Shown here in pieces: positions 11,307 through 23,962 of a stretch of 64,000 nucleotides of DNA. Numbering within the stretch: position 1 is the stretch's first letter; the number at the start of each line of letters is the position of its first letter. The translations under genes were made by a program, and so were the position numbers. Location of the stretch: positions 36,423,250-36,487,249 of the forward strand of contig OX246747.1 in the NCBI GenBank assembly GCA_945910005.1, given 5' to 3'. The notes below the pieces were generated by a model that was not told where the DNA came from, did no database searches, and saw only the letters and a program-made list of their open reading frames with translations. The stretch is from Isoperla grammatica (Eukaryota; Arthropoda; Insecta; Plecoptera; Perlodidae).

Positions 11307-12258
11307 TTACGCCTCTAACTTCAATGTCCAGTTTAAGTGTAAAGTAAATTTACCGTCAGGTAAGCCCAGTTTGTTGTATTTCTATTGGCCGTTGTCATGG
11401 TGAATACAATTTAATTGAAAAGTAGATTTTAACTGGACATTGTAAGACCGGCCATAAGTCTATTATGACGAACATACGTCATTTCGATACCAGCGCCTTC
11501 TCTATGTGGATAGAGTCATATAAATACATTCTCTCCTCGTTCTTAGTATTATCAATACACAAGACTGGCTAAAAGACGCCGGGAGATGTTTGCTGGGTAA
11601 ACGTGCTCAATATTAATGCATGTCATTTCACGTATATACATACATACAACAATTCCTTTATAGAAGCACACAGGCGCTCTCTCGTACGGAAGCTGAGGGG
11701 GGGGGGGGCGTTCTATTTTCGAGCATACATCCATTACACGTAGATGATGTTGTATGTATACTCTAAGATTGTGTACCCGCGAGTATCATTTACATTTATA
11801 TATTTATTTACCGTCATAAAACGTACACGATTGAAATTGTGTAGGATATTAAAATAAATAGTTACAGAGAGATAAAGAAATATTACGTTGGAGATTGTAT
11901 ACATAGCCTACGCACGGCAGTGCAAAGATTATAAGGTAGATAACAAATTAAAGGACTATAAAAATTGATCCCGTGATATAAAATAACGAGGTAACAGTTG
12001 TTTCCATATTATTTCCCATAAACAAAACAAATCCATAGCTACAATGGGTGCCCCTAAGTGTAGGGGCCGACTATGAATTCCAACCGTATCTTATTATTCT
12101 TTTTAAGTAAAAACAAAATAAATGCAATATTTTGAAAACTCGGGTTTTCTTCGATGTGCACAACTATTACATTTAAATTTGATTTTTTTTAGTACATTGT
12201 AAAAAGTACTATTATATCAAATATTATAGATAACTAATGATGTTAGAACAGCAGCTAT

Positions 12259-12326
12259 GGCCGGTTTTGAACCGGTGACCTCCAGAAATAGAGTATCGCG
12301 TCTTACCGCTGAGCCACCTCAATCGG
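12259..12326 (-). repeat. tRNA-like SINE head, minus strand
   Basis: On the minus strand, TGGCTCAGCGG matches a Pol III A box and GGTTCAAAACC a B box, about 35 nt apart as in tRNA genes. The acceptor stem does not close into an intact cloverleaf, so a tRNA-derived SINE is likelier than a functional tRNA. A related copy lies at 37546-37613. Confidence 0.5.
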
Positions 12327-12589
12327 TGTTCGGGGACTCCCCTTCTCCCCCCACCCCCCAGAGTGAGTTCACTAAAGAGTTGCCCATCTACCTTCCTACC
12401 TTCCTACCTTCCTACCGGGGAAGACTTGTTTGTAAAGTGTTGTAAACTCCGAGGCAACTATCGATCCCTGAACTTTGAACTACTCGAGAGTTGCTTCGAC
12501 TTCGAGTTCGAGTTGGACTTGAAAAGATCGTTCAGCAAACATGTTGGAAGTCAAGAACCCTCGAGTTACCGCTGTGAGGGGTTGACTTG

Positions 12590-12930
12590 GGGTAGAGGTA
12601 GTTCAGTGAACGAAGAGTTACTATACATAGCTGTGAGGGGTTGACTTGAGGTAGAGCTAGTTCAGTAAGTGAAAAGTTACTTGTAGGGTTCAGTTGAGGT
12701 AGAGGTATAGTTCAGTGAGTGAGAAACTACTTGTAGGGTTGAGTTTTAGTAGAGGTAGTTCAGTAAGCGAGGATTTACTATACATAGTTGTGAGGGTTGA
12801 GGCATAGAGGTAGTTCAGTGAGTGAGGAGTTACTATACATAGTTGTGAGGGTTGAGGCGTATAGAGGTAGTTCAGTGAGTGAGGAGTTACTATACATAGT
12901 TGTGAGGGTTGAGGCGTATAGAGGTAGTTC
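12590..12930 (+). repeat. Minisatellite, about 57-60 bp unit
   Basis: Repeats of a unit containing GAGGTAGTTCAGTGAGTGAG followed by a TTACTATACATAG-type stretch. The clean unit is 57 bp (19 codons), which is why an open frame runs through it. No evidence that it is coding. Confidence 0.85.
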
Positions 12931-13552
12931 AGATGATAATGATTCTTGTTTCTTTCAATTTTTAATAAACATATTTAATTCCAAAAAGTGGTACTATTTA
13001 CCATCAGTGTGTACCGAGCTAATACCAATAATTACTCCCGCAAAGTAAATAAAAACACACAGAGAAATGTCAAAGCTTGTTCCTAATTGTAATTAACGAC
13101 TGTAGCTCCGCAGCAGCTGTGCGTTTTAACGCGACGCGTTAGCGCTCGCGTAGCGTAGCGTAGCGCTAATCCGAAGCGTTAATCCCACACACGTCACATG
13201 TGAGATAATACATCATCCTCACAATCAATCCATCAATCCATCCACCAGGACATATGTGTGACGTCATACTCACGGCTTCATAGAGATGTTCGACGAGAAA
13301 TATGAATGTATCGACAGATAAAGCACTACACGCAATACTGTCGGCATCACGATCGCCATCGCCATTGGTATTCGGGATCGTGGTACCGATCACTGCCTAT
13401 ATTTTATGTACTGAGAACGACACAAGGTATTTTAAATCTCACGTGCATTATACCTTATGATCTGTGAATCCTCTGACGGGGGCATGTATTTGTGGTTTAA
13501 TGAGCCTCTGCTGGGGGATTGACAGATATTGAGAATACCTGATTAGTTACCA
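12931..13552. other. Stretch without a recognisable gene
   Basis: Contains a short GCGTAGC repeat near 13140-13165 and ATCC repeats near 13225-13245. No coding signature. Confidence 0.5.
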
Positions 13553-14740
13553 ACTTTTTTTTTTTTTTTCTTTAATAAATAATAATCTTTATTTGTCAGA
13601 ATGAGCTTCCGCTCTTTACATTGACAGATTAAAATTACACTAGACTAAACTAAACTTACCTAAACTAAACTAAACTAAACTAAAAAAACAAAAAAAACAA
13701 CAATAGGAAAAGTAATGTGAACAATGCAAAGTCAGGCTTACATTTTGTCTTAATTTTAGGTTATGATTATTGATTTTGATTGTCTAAAGTCATGAAAATA
13801 ATGTTATAATAATATAAATAAAATTGAGTGACACAGATAATTATAAATCTCAAAACTAGGCCTAATTGTACAATTGAAGAATTTTGATATAATGTATGAA
13901 TTTTACTATTATCTACACCTCCATTTAGAGGTGAATATCTGAATACAACAAAAATAGTACATATTATAATATTAATATAGAAAACAAAGTAAAGCACCAT
14001 AGTAATAATATAACTACTTACTTATAATACAATACATAAAATCGAATACAACAATACTTATAATAAAACCGACACTACATTCTAACTTGCAGATTCTCAG
14101 TTAATAACAGATAATGCCATTACTTCATAACTTCTATATTTATTTTGTCCGGCAAATCATGTTACTTGAAGCAGTCTCCCAGATCATATTGCAGCAGGTT
14201 GTTTTTAATTACTTTTTTAAAGAGATTTTGACCTAAGCATTTAGTAGACAGAGGAAGATTGTTGTATAGAATAAACCCCTGGTGGTTTACATTCGAGCGG
14301 CCAAACTTATCGGTGCTAACATTATCAATAAAAAGATTATTCTTAGTGCGTGTATTGTATGCATGTTTATTTTTATTGAGTATGAAATCTAGATTTGTAC
14401 CGGTATATTTATGAATCATATTATGTACAAATGTAAGAGTAACATGTTTATTTATTAGATTGAGAGGTAGAATGTAATTAGTCTTGTACATATCTATACG
14501 ATGTGTTTCCCTAGGATAGTTAAAGATATTTCGGATGGCTCTATTCTGCAAGACATGCAGGTGCTTCAGTTTAGTTTTGCCGGTTGTGGCCCACACGATA
14601 TTAAGATAAAGCAGGTGACTATGAATAAACGAGTAGTATAGATTTTTGAGAGTGGACTGGCAGATTACTATAGAGATTCTTTTTAAAATTGATGTCATAG
14701 GTGAAATTTTCTTTCTAACGTGGTCGGACTTTTAAGACTT
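13553..14740 (-). mobile_element. 5'-truncated non-LTR retrotransposon, minus strand
   Basis: On the minus strand, a C-terminal reverse-transcriptase-region frame (14698 to 14162) is followed by a 3' UTR, an AATAAAG motif (near 13590) and a poly(A) tail, seen as the T run at 13555-13569. Everything upstream of the C-terminal part is missing, as expected for target-primed reverse transcription that stopped early. Confidence 0.75.
14162..14698 (-). pseudogene. C-terminal fragment of LINE reverse transcriptase
   Basis: About 178 codons. The segment YYSFIHSHLLYLNIVW followed by a LHVLQNRAIRNIF-like block is the conserved region C-terminal to the catalytic core in Jockey/CR1/RTE-like ORF2 proteins. 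The catalytic FADD box and the endonuclease are absent because of 5' truncation. The Met at 14698 is unlikely to be a real start. No in-frame stop interrupts the remnant, so the insertion is not very old. Which LINE clade it belongs to cannot be settled by eye. Confidence 0.75.
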
Positions 14741-15660
14741 GAAACTCTCCGTTTTTAATGACGACACATTTTTGATAGCGATCCTATCGCTGAGGCTCTA
14801 ATCTCAGTCATGTTACAGCAATAAAATGGTGGTCTCCTATATATGTTAATTTGCGGTCTGATAACTATTGGAGGCAGAAATAACATTTCGTTTGTTTGTT
14901 GTCAATAAATGAGGTTATCCATATGACAGTAAAAAATTTAAAATTTTTTACAGATTTTTATACAAACAATGCTTAGAGAACGTTTGGTCAGAATGTGCGT
15001 GAACGTGCTAGCTACTGAGGTTTCCCAAGGTTTTAAAAAAGCTTAGGTCAATCTTAGGGTCTTTAGCTATGCAAACCTGATTCAGATCACTAACGATTGC
15101 AATCTGAGTGCTTTGGATCTGCCGCCATGGCTGTCGGATAACAATCCCAACGATATGAGAGCTTTGGACACAGTCTAAGTGGCTTCATGCTCATCGCTCA
15201 GCGTGGCCGAGCGCTCCATCCCGCTGTGAAATATCGAGAATGTGTGTTTGTGTGGACCCAGACAGTGTTGTCCTCCCTGTGAGGGGGGAGGGGGGGGGGG
15301 GGGGGGGGGGGAGTAGGATATCCTATCCTATATTGGTTGCGTGGAATGTTTAATATTGTCACTAAAAACGAGGCGCTGTACACTTGGATACTCGCGGACC
15401 ACAGTACTGCCAACTCTGTACTGCTCGTGACATGAGAAGTCTACTAACCTATCAGAATAGTAATCTGCTATATATTTATATCCACCTATCGATGATATTA
15501 TTTTATATATGTCATATTGTTAAATTTCGGTTATTAAATTTATTAAGAAGCTTAAGAATTTAGCTAAAGTGTGATTCTAGCTAGTCTACAAAGCTTAAAC
15601 AATGTGACTATCGTATCCTTGACGCTGAAGTGCTATGATTCTAGTTTGTACAAAGTTAAG
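14741..15660. other. Stretch without a gene; poly(G) run inside
   Basis: No coding block is recognised. A run of 22 G lies at 15290-15311. Confidence 0.5.
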
Positions 15661-15669
15661 TGCGGCGGC

Positions 15670-16478
15670 TGTAGCGCAATAACTATTGTGACCACGAAGC
15701 TAAAGCTATGTGACTCTAGTATCCACGAAGTGAAAGTTCAGTGACTCCAGTAGCTACGAAGCTAAAGCTGTGACTCTATTACCCACGAAGCTAAAGCTAT
15801 GTGACTTTAGTATCTACGAAGCTAAATTTGTTTGACTTTGAGTATCTACGAAGCTAGAGCTATGTGACTCTAGTATCCACGAAGTAAAAGTTCAGTGACT
15901 CCAGTAGCTACGAAGCTAAAGCTGTGTGACTCTATAACCCACGAAACTAAAAGTGACCACGAAGCTAAAGCTATGTGACTTTAGTATCTACGAAGCTAAA
16001 TTTGTTTGACTTTGAGTATCCACGAAGCTAGAGTTGTGTGACTCTAGTAACCACATAGCTAAAGTACAGTGACTCTAGTATCCTCAAAGCTAAAGTACAG
16101 TGACTCTAGTATCCTCAAAGCTAAAGTACAGTGACTCTAGTATCCTCAATACTAAAATACAGTGACTCTAGTATCCTCAAAGCTAAAGTACAGTGAATCT
16201 AGTATCCTCAAAGCTAAAGTACAGTGACTCTTGTATCCACTAAGCTAAAGTACAGTGACTCTAGTATCCTCAAAGCTAAAGTAAAGTGACTCTTGTATCC
16301 ACGAAGCTAGAGCTGTGTGACTCTAGTATCCACGAAGCTAAAGTACTGTGACTCTAGTATCCACGAAGCTAAAGTACTGTGACTCTAGTATCCACGAAGC
16401 TAAAAGTACTGTGACTCTAGTATCCACGAAGCTAAAGTACAGTGACTTTAGTATCCACGAAACTAGAGTACAGTGACT
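15670..16478 (+). repeat. Minisatellite, about 31-bp unit
   Basis: About 26 copies of a unit like TATCCACGAAGCTAAAGTAC plus AGTGACTCTAG. The left half is more diverged (AAGCTATGTGACT variants) than the right half, which suggests recent expansion at the right end. Confidence 0.95.
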
Positions 16479-17981
16479 CTAGGCCGCTTGTCTGTCATGA
16501 ATAGTTGTCGGAGTCGCCGCCCGCAGCGCTCGGGTGTAATATAGCGCTGCCTGGGGGTGAGCCACAGGAAACTCCACTCGCTGACACCCCCCCCCCCTCC
16601 CCTCCCCGGAGACTTGACTCCCACCGCCATCTATCATCGCCTTGCTTCGGTCTTGCACGTACACAAGGCACGTTATGTTACATACAACCAAAGATATTAT
16701 AATATTCCTGCATACAACCCTCCAACATCTTGTGGAACTCCTAGAAGGAAGGTGCATGTGTTTAATTTGTTCAAATATACAATTTTGATGTGAAACGGTG
16801 AATTTCTCGTTTTTTAATATTTGAATTGGAACTATTTTGTGTTATGCCGTCAAAAAATGTTCCATTTTCGAATATTTCGTTAACCCGGCACCTCCACCAA
16901 AGACGTATTTTATTTCTAACATTTTTTATTTTGTTTCGTAATAATTCTATTTTACTTTCAATTACATTATTAGCCATTTTTCGTTGTTACACATTTTTCT
17001 TTTACCACATGGATTCATGAAAAGTAATAATTGTAAAAAAATCGTAGAAATAATATTCTGATTCGAAGTGGAGCCGATATATTATGGTAAGAGCGCTAAT
17101 AATGTTTTGAATACAGTGAAATATTTGAAAATTGGAAGATGAAAGTAGTTACTACTGTAACTAGTAGGTTACCGGAAATATACAGAAGGCCAACAGAGTT
17201 TTTAAACGTAAATTGGGAATTGAGTTAAATCCTATTTCAAATCAATCCTTATATTACTCCTGCCATGTTAGCTGTAAACGTGGCTATTGTTTGGGTAGTC
17301 TAAACATGGACTTATAATTATAACTTCTTTACTGGCCCTGAATCAGCTAACAAATCAATGTACTAATTAAATAGCCACGAAAGAAGGCGGTGGGCAGCCA
17401 TTTTAGCCTGTAAGTTTCGGATTTTGACATTGTTCACATTGTTGTTGTGACTGTTGATGTGTAATTGCTTAGCGATAGGGGCTAAAATGTCCGAGAATGT
17501 CAAAAACCGGAAATGAGAATCGCAGACGCGTATTCCAACCATGTTGCACATCCAGGGGTCTAAACGTGCAACAGTGGCCGAAGCAGTAAACCCTCTGAAA
17601 AAGATAAGTTAGATATCTTGGCAGACTAACCTCTTTGTCGATGATGGGTTTTTTTCGTCGTAGTCGATCAAACCAATATTGTTTACGTTTATTGTAAGAA
17701 AAACTAGACTGGCAATTGGCCAACGGGGCGAGTAAAACAAGTATTCGTAATTTTTTAGAACGTGCATTCAAACTCTGGAAAGTTTTTTTCTGATTCGTCA
17801 ATTGGTGAAGATCCAAATAGTTATACGAAGTTAGCTTCGTGTTCGATGTTGTATATAATGTTTATCATTAGGGAAACGCTCTGTGTGACGCGTTGATAAG
17901 TTAGTGACCACGTCTACATCAACGAAGGTTCTTACAGCTATCTCCAAGTTATCACAGTTATCTCCATTGTAAAACATATAA
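16479..17981. other. Stretch without a supportable gene
   Basis: Positions 16480-16620 are GC-rich with a C run, and overlapping frames occur on both strands there, but no splice-consistent exon links it to the gene downstream. An AACCCGGCACCTCCACCAAA motif lies at 16881-16900. Confidence 0.45.
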
Positions 17982-18126
17982 GGTCCAGTCTTACAAATGT
18001 CCAAATAACTACTTATTCGTCGAATTGTTTTCTTCACGGCAACCACCAATCAAACCCCTTGAAATCCTCCAAATAGCTTAATTGCTACAAATAACTTTCC
18101 TATTAGGAGATTGTAAGATCGATCCT
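17982..18126 (-). repeat. Hairpin element family B, copy 2
   Basis: GGTCCAGTCTTACAAATGTC to GGAGATTGTAAGATC, with ACTACTTATTCGTCGAAT and CCTTGAAATCCTCCAAATAG inside. Orientation is opposite to the copy at 18533. Confidence 0.7.
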
Positions 18127-18532
18127 AAGAATGTGGATATTTATTTAAAAACCACAATACTTATCGTATTTTGTTAAATTAACGTATTAGTGACGGGACA
18201 AAACACGGCCACCTCACATTTTGGTTTTGGAAAAACATTTTTCCGTATAACTGTCAAGACGGATTTCACCTGCACAAAACTAAGTTGCTCAATCCACATC
18301 GGAGCTTATGGATGTTATAGTTTTTTTTAAATTCAAACTAAAAATAGGTACAATATTGTTTACAGTATATCTGGCTTCTAGTGAGTGCAGCAGTGCACTC
18401 GCAGACAATTGGAGCCGTCACTAAACTTAAAATAATAACTACTGTGGCAGCACCAGCATGTATTGTTTTTATCTAACCTAACAAACATATCTAATATAAT
18501 AAATAAGTGGCCATAAACTAACATTACACTAA

Positions 18533-18669
18533 GGGCCAGTCTTACAATCTCCTAATAGGAAAGTTATTTGCAGCAGTTAAGCTATTTGGAGGATTTCAAG
18601 GGTTTTGATTGGTCGTTGCCATGGAGACAACAAGCTATTCGATTATTGGGACATTGTAAGACAGGACCT
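18533..18669 (+). repeat. Hairpin element family B, copy 3
   Basis: GGGCCAGTCTTACAATCTCC to GGGACATTGTAAGACAGGAC. It lies only about 400 bp from copy 2 in opposite orientation, so the pair could itself fold. Confidence 0.7.
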
Positions 18670-19154
18670 AAGTATTGCAATACAATATAATACGTTCAAA
18701 CGGTATCAAGAGTAAAAACAAAATCAGTAGCATACAAGAATAGAATGGAAACGCGCTCGCTCAACAAGACATAACTGAATGATAATTGAATGTTACACTG
18801 ACCCGTGGACCGGCCGACAATAATAGACAATAGCGGTGGCGGTGCATACACGTGTGTATAGGCTTTATAATGTAGCGGTGGCTGTGCAATACAGACTATA
18901 TCCGTCACTCAATCATGTGACACTATTATTACAACCCCCCCTACCGCTTTGGTTGGGGCTCAACGCAATCAGACACATACGTATTGTGTTTTATCATTGG
19001 TTGGCCTGGGTTGTGCAAGTACAGTCAGGGTCAAAACGTACTAGACTTGTCTGAATTAGGGGATGAATCAAATCGAGTATATTAATTGGTTTTATTTATT
19101 TATTTAGAATGGAGGGAACAACTAAACAGCCCTCTCGTAACGGAAGAAGTGATC

Positions 19155-19260
19155 GAGGAAGAGGTTGAGGAGGTGGTTGTGTCAGGCCTGGCTAGCTGGC
19201 AACGAAGACATTATCCCAAGACATGGAGTACTCTGCTACTCCCCCCTACCCGATAAATTA
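19155..19260 (+). repeat. Dispersed repeat (also at 54145-54255)
   Basis: Shares a GTCAGGCxTGGC start, a CCCCTACCCGA middle and a TGTTGGA-like end with 54145-54255. This makes the nearby ATG at 19109 a poor candidate for the gene's first exon. Confidence 0.45.
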
Positions 19261-19888
19261 ATGTTGGAAACGGGGTCAAGATATATATATATATATATAT
19301 ATTTAGAATGTTCGTCGTCCGTGCAACTCATAAAGTCGTTAATAAATTGATTTACAACGTTAGTATAGTAATTGTTGTTTTGGTTTTCTTGTATAAGGCG
19401 AAAAAACAATACACGTAATTTATCTTGGAGTAAAATTGCGGAATGCTCAAAATATAATCATCTGAGGAACGCGACGGTGTAGCCTACACGAATTATAAAA
19501 GTTAAAAATTACGTGTCAGTATTTATCTGTATTTTAGTAATAAGTGAAGGGTAGAAAATTGTAAACTCATTCATCTAGAGAAGGGAATGAAGTCGATACG
19601 CTACGATAATGGCATACTTGAAACTATGCATACACATTATTTTTATTAAAGTAATAAAATGGTACAGATTTTTCATTACTTATATCACTTTTTATAACTA
19701 TGTTGGAAAATAATAAAAATGTGAATTTATGATTGAATCTATTAAGTTTTAGAGTAGGCGTACTCTTATTACCGTTTTCCCTCTGGTTCATCAATTTTGT
19801 AAAATGTAAGTTCTGGTGCACCGAGACTCCGCCCAGCGAAAAATGTCGATGACCTTGTTCTAACTGTTGTTGTTGTTGTTGCTTGCAG

Positions 19889-20017
19889 GAGGGGCGGGAC
19901 GGAGGGGACTTGGCCACGAGCCCCCGACGCCAGACCCCACAGCCCCAGGCTGGGGCCAGTCCCGCTCAGCGACAGACGGGACCCCCGGCCATGGTCGTCC
20001 AGGGGGACTTCAGGAAG
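19889..20017 (+). CDS. syd-1: Syd-1 exon 1 (first recognised), N-terminal conserved segment
   Basis: Acceptor TTGCTTGCAG precedes 19889 and donor GTGCGT follows 20017. It enters and leaves in phase 0 and encodes 43 residues. The frame ending in MVVQGDFRK continues into VSGIS in exon 2, matching the conserved Syd-1 block. Another frame is also open here but does not join. A real acceptor implies at least one earlier exon; the Met at 19991 could serve as an internal start. Confidence 0.82.
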
Positions 20018-20046
20018 GTGCGTTACTTACACCGCTTCTGTTTATC

Positions 20047-20448
20047 TTAAGAGCGTTTGGAAGTAGTTTTGACGTTTTTAGTCACCTAATTTCTCTTAAG
20101 ATAATAGGATTATCATGAAAATTTACCTACTTGCAGAGGGGTGTCATATCTACGCATGGTATTAAGTATATTTGTGACAAGCCTGCTCAAAAAGAATATA
20201 CTCACGTTTGAATTATGCAAAAATAAATTACTTTCGTCGAAAATGTTCGGCGAAATAATACGGAGAATCTGTTTAAAAATGGGTAAATTATTTTTTAATA
20301 GGTTGGTGACAAATGTACTTAATACCATGCATAGATATGACATCCCTCTACAAGTAGGTAAATATTTATAATAATCCTACTATTAGTTTAAGAGTAATTG
20401 GTTTACGGCCAATACATCTGTAAAACTCCTACTGCCGAACGCTCTTAA
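20047..20448. mobile_element. TTAA-flanked palindromic element, second family
   Basis: It starts TTAAGAGCGTTTGGAAGTAG and ends CTACTGCCGAACGCTCTTAA. Long inner arms mirror each other (ATTTACCTACTTGCAGAGGG against CCCTCTACAAGTAGGTAAAT). It sits 30 bp after exon 1. TTAA flanks point to piggyBac-type mobilisation. The two opposing 76-codon frames are simply the two arms. Confidence 0.75.
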
Positions 20449-20459
20449 GCGTCATCACT

Positions 20460-21990
20460 AATGATATGTAACACCTATAGTAGGCTAGATGCGCAGCCTA
20501 GCAGCCACAGGCGTGTCAATTAGAAGCTATCTTGAATTGGGCAACTACTGCAGGCGGGAATGGGAGTCTCTAACGCGAATTTCTGCCGCTCGCAGCGCTA
20601 GCAGTACTTAAAGGTCCAACCAAAGATTACTGACTAGAGAAGATGTTTCATCGCCGTGTTAAAATATCTGCGCGAAATTTTTCGAAATTTTCTAAGTCTC
20701 ACCACTAGTACGAATTCTCAACGCAAGGAGCGCTAGTTCTGCACGTTTGACCAAGGTCCACTAGGGCCTCATTCCTGTACATTTTTTTAACTCACCTTAA
20801 CTCTCGCTAACCCCATGTTAAAATGACCCCGGGGTTAACTCCTACACAGGCTTCCCTGCATAATTCGGAGGCAAATATGACCCTGTCTGATAGTAGGGTT
20901 AAGAAGAGTTATCTCAACAATACTTTGAAATGCCGCCATTTTGTCAATGCCCGTGTGTGTAGTTTCACAAATGTCACATTTCAATTCTTTAATTGGGATA
21001 TGCACCTACATGAATACGTTACTTTATGTGTTCATTGAAGTTAATAAATAATTTTGTGTATTTATAGTACATTATACAGGTCCTACATATGTAAATATGT
21101 AGTTTTATTGAGTATTTTGTGGACGTTTTGAGGTTATTGGAATTTAACCCCGGTGTTAGTCAATAGCCAATCAGGAGTCAGCAATTGAGACGCTGATCGA
21201 AGGAAGACATTGTTGAAAAAACGAGACAAAATCAAAACAATAACAAACAAAAACAGTCCAATAACCTCAAAATGTTGACAAAATACTAAATAAAACTACA
21301 TATTGACATATATATGAGCTACATAATGTACTGTAAATACACACAATTGTTTATAAACTTCAATAAACACATAAAGTAACGTATCCATGAAATAGGATAT
21401 CCTCAATAAAGAATTGAAATGTGACATTTGTGAAACTATACACACGGGCATTGACAAAATGGCGGCATTTCAGAGTATTGTTGAGATAACTCTTCTTAAC
21501 CCTACTATCAGACAGGGTCATATTTGCCTCCGAATTATGCAGGGAAGCCTGTGTAGGAGTTAACCCCGGGGTCATTTTAACATGGGGTTAGCGAGAGTTA
21601 AGAAGAGTTAAAAAAATGTACAGGAATCAGGGCCCTGGCGGCTACTAGCGATCTAGTAGACCTTGCGTTTGACTTCGTTACCGTTAAACAAGGTCTACTA
21701 GATTGCTAGTACGTGCCAGGGGATTTAGTGGACCTTGAGTTTTAAACTTTTGGAAGAGCGACTCTTGCGGTGAGAATTCGAACTACACGTCGGACTTAGA
21801 AAATTTCGCTCAGCCACGCGCAGATGAATTCCCATTAGGATGAAACATCTTCTCTAGTCAGTAATCTTTGGTCCAACTTAGCCTGTCAACTGCCCAATTC
21901 AAAATGGCTTCAATTTGCTACGCGCGCTACTGAGTGGAAGGTTCCCCGGGGGATTGGTGATCTAGCCTACTATAGGTGTTACATATCATT
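20460..21990. repeat. Giant palindrome (about 1.53 kb foldback element)
   Basis: The left arm starts AATGATATGTAACACCTATA and the right arm ends with its complement. Arms of about 700 bp are largely alignable, and the segment near 20815-20990 is almost identical to the complement of 21410-21585. The centre is near 21225. GTCATCACT lies just left and GTCATCTCT just right, a possible imperfect target duplication. It is non-coding: the matching small peptides on both strands are the two arms. It lies in the intron between exons 1 and 2. Confidence 0.85.
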
Positions 21991-22088
21991 GGTCATCTCT
22001 ATTGTCTACACTTTACACCATGGAAAGGGGACTGAACTCGCTTAGTTTTTGGTTTTTTTATTGATATTTTGAGGACGTTTCTAGATAT

Positions 22089-22383
22089 TCAAAAAGTGGT
22101 TTTGACTCAAGATTTGGTTTTGAATCAGCTACACAATCAATTGATGACTTTCGAATATTATAATTTTTACGATTGTCATATCTGTAATTCATGAATCATA
22201 GATTATTTAATTAAAATTAGAAATGACAATTTAAATAATATTATTAAGTTTTTTAAGTTGTTTATCTGATTCAAAACCAAATTTCAAAAAAGAATTAATT
22301 TTTCAATACCTTGAAATACGTAAGCCTATATTCAAGTACATAGTTTACCTAGGTAATAGGCCTTATTTAAACCACTTTTTTAG
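22089..22383. repeat. Inverted-repeat element (AAAAGTGGTTT ends)
   Basis: AAAAAGTGGTTTTG ... GGTTTTGAATCAG on the left is mirrored by CTGATTCAAAACC ... AAACCACTTTTTT on the right. Confidence 0.5.
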
Positions 22384-22399
22384 TCGGATAATGATCAAT

Positions 22400-23685
22400 T
22401 GAATCAAATTCAAAGACAAAAATGGGTCGACAATGTTTGTACGATGCACGAATTGAAACTCGATTCGGATTAATTCTAAACGACTGTGTTCGGACCGTTT
22501 TGAGAGTGGAAGTTTGTAATCCGTCCCGAAGACGTCGTGAATCCCCCGACGGGGATTATGGATAAGAAAGTTTGTTTCATCATCCGACGTTAATTGAAAA
22601 GTAAGTCTGTTATTCCAATAGAAAAGGTTCTTTTTAATAATGTTATTAAATTGAAGAGCAAAGACTACCGTTAATATTATCCTGTTTCAAAAGTATCTTT
22701 CTTTATTGATTCTTGATCCATAACTAAAAGATTTACAGAAAATGTTATGGTTTCAAACTTAACGCGTAATGATCACATTATTGACCAAAATCGAACAAAA
22801 TATTCCACAATTTGATTTATTTTACTATATGGTTTCGTTATAAAAGTATGTTTTTTTGCAATTTGAATTTGTGTTCGTAAAAACTAAATATTATGTGAAA
22901 ATTATTTTTTGATATTGTAATTACAATTTAGTCAGTATTTTAATTAATTGCAATGAAGTAAATTTAAAAATAAAAACCACGACGTTATACTAGTTAGAAA
23001 CTAAGAGAAGTATTCATTTTTTTCGCACTCAATTGAGCCCGGCTTTTACCTTTTCGATGTGGTGTAGTATTATTGAGATACAAGTGATAAAAACTATAAT
23101 TTTGCGCGGTTTTTATGTTGGCGCAAGTTGGTATTTTAGTAACAAATTTGTTATGTGTTTAAAATTACGGCAAAACAGAATTTCTAACATAAATCGAGCC
23201 ACTTCAAGCGTGATGGTTGTGTGTGGAACATTTCTATTCTACCCGTTGTATATGTCTACAGTAATTAAAATTGTGGTTTCAGTTCTGCATAAAACCACAA
23301 GAAATGTTAATATGCCCTTAGCTTGATTAGTTTTATGACTGTTTCACATTTTATTTAATATCTTTGAAAATATGCTTGTAAAAAAAGCGCCCGAAAATAG
23401 GTCTTAAGCACAATGATCAAGAATTTAAAAAGAAAAATGAAATGAATGATTGAAATAAATGTTTTGGGCTACTAGTCAATATTGAGTTTTAAGTTTTACA
23501 ATATCTAAATACAACCATTACGGTGACAGATAACCGGGTAAAAGTGAAGCACAGTGGCCCACATGAATACTTTCATTTAAATCAAGTTAGGCCTGGGTTA
23601 AATCACGTTAAATCACGACGTAATCACTTGTGAACACTTGAAAAGTTATCAATACACGTAATAATTACTTTACTTCTTGCCTTAG
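22400..23685. other. AT-rich intron sequence, nothing recognised
   Basis: Interior of the intron between exons 1 and 2. I see no coding or structured feature. Confidence 0.5.
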
Positions 23686-23689
23686 GATT

Positions 23690-23935
23690 AAGGAGTGAAC
23701 ACTGACTTTGGAACCGTCCTAGCAACGAAGCACTCAATAAATTCAAACTTGTTTCGAATCGACCTTGTTGACACTTGTCCGCGGGTGTTTGCACTTCCAA
23801 TTCATTTGTTTCACATTTGAAATATCGATTTTTGATTGGTTATCGTCGAAGGTGTTCGGAGCCTACAGGGTTGGTTTAGTCGCTTTAAATTAAACTCCCC
23901 CACTGATAAGGGGGGCTAAATATGAACTTATTTAT
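23690..23935 (+). mobile_element. Dispersed hairpin repeat family C, copy 2
   Basis: Reads CCTAGCAACGAAGCACTCAA ... TTGATTGGTTATCG ... GGAGCCTACAGGGTTGGTTT, in the opposite orientation to the copy at 4278-4810. It ends about 27 bp before exon 2, next to its polypyrimidine region. Confidence 0.6.
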
Positions 23936-23962
23936 GTAATGTCGCATGTATGTCCTGTACAG

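Noticed and set aside
19109..19172. ATG after TTTATTTAG as the first coding exon of the Syd-1 gene
   Set aside because: The putative donor (GTTGAG) is poor, and the sequence just downstream belongs to a dispersed repeat also found at 54145-54255.
20823..21575. Two matching 71-codon frames on opposite strands, as a duplicated gene
   Set aside because: They are the two arms of the giant palindrome; the surrounding non-coding sequence is equally conserved between the arms.
23033..23326. 97-codon hydrophobic frame
   Set aside because: No ATG start, AT-rich codon use unlike the real exons, and no motif.
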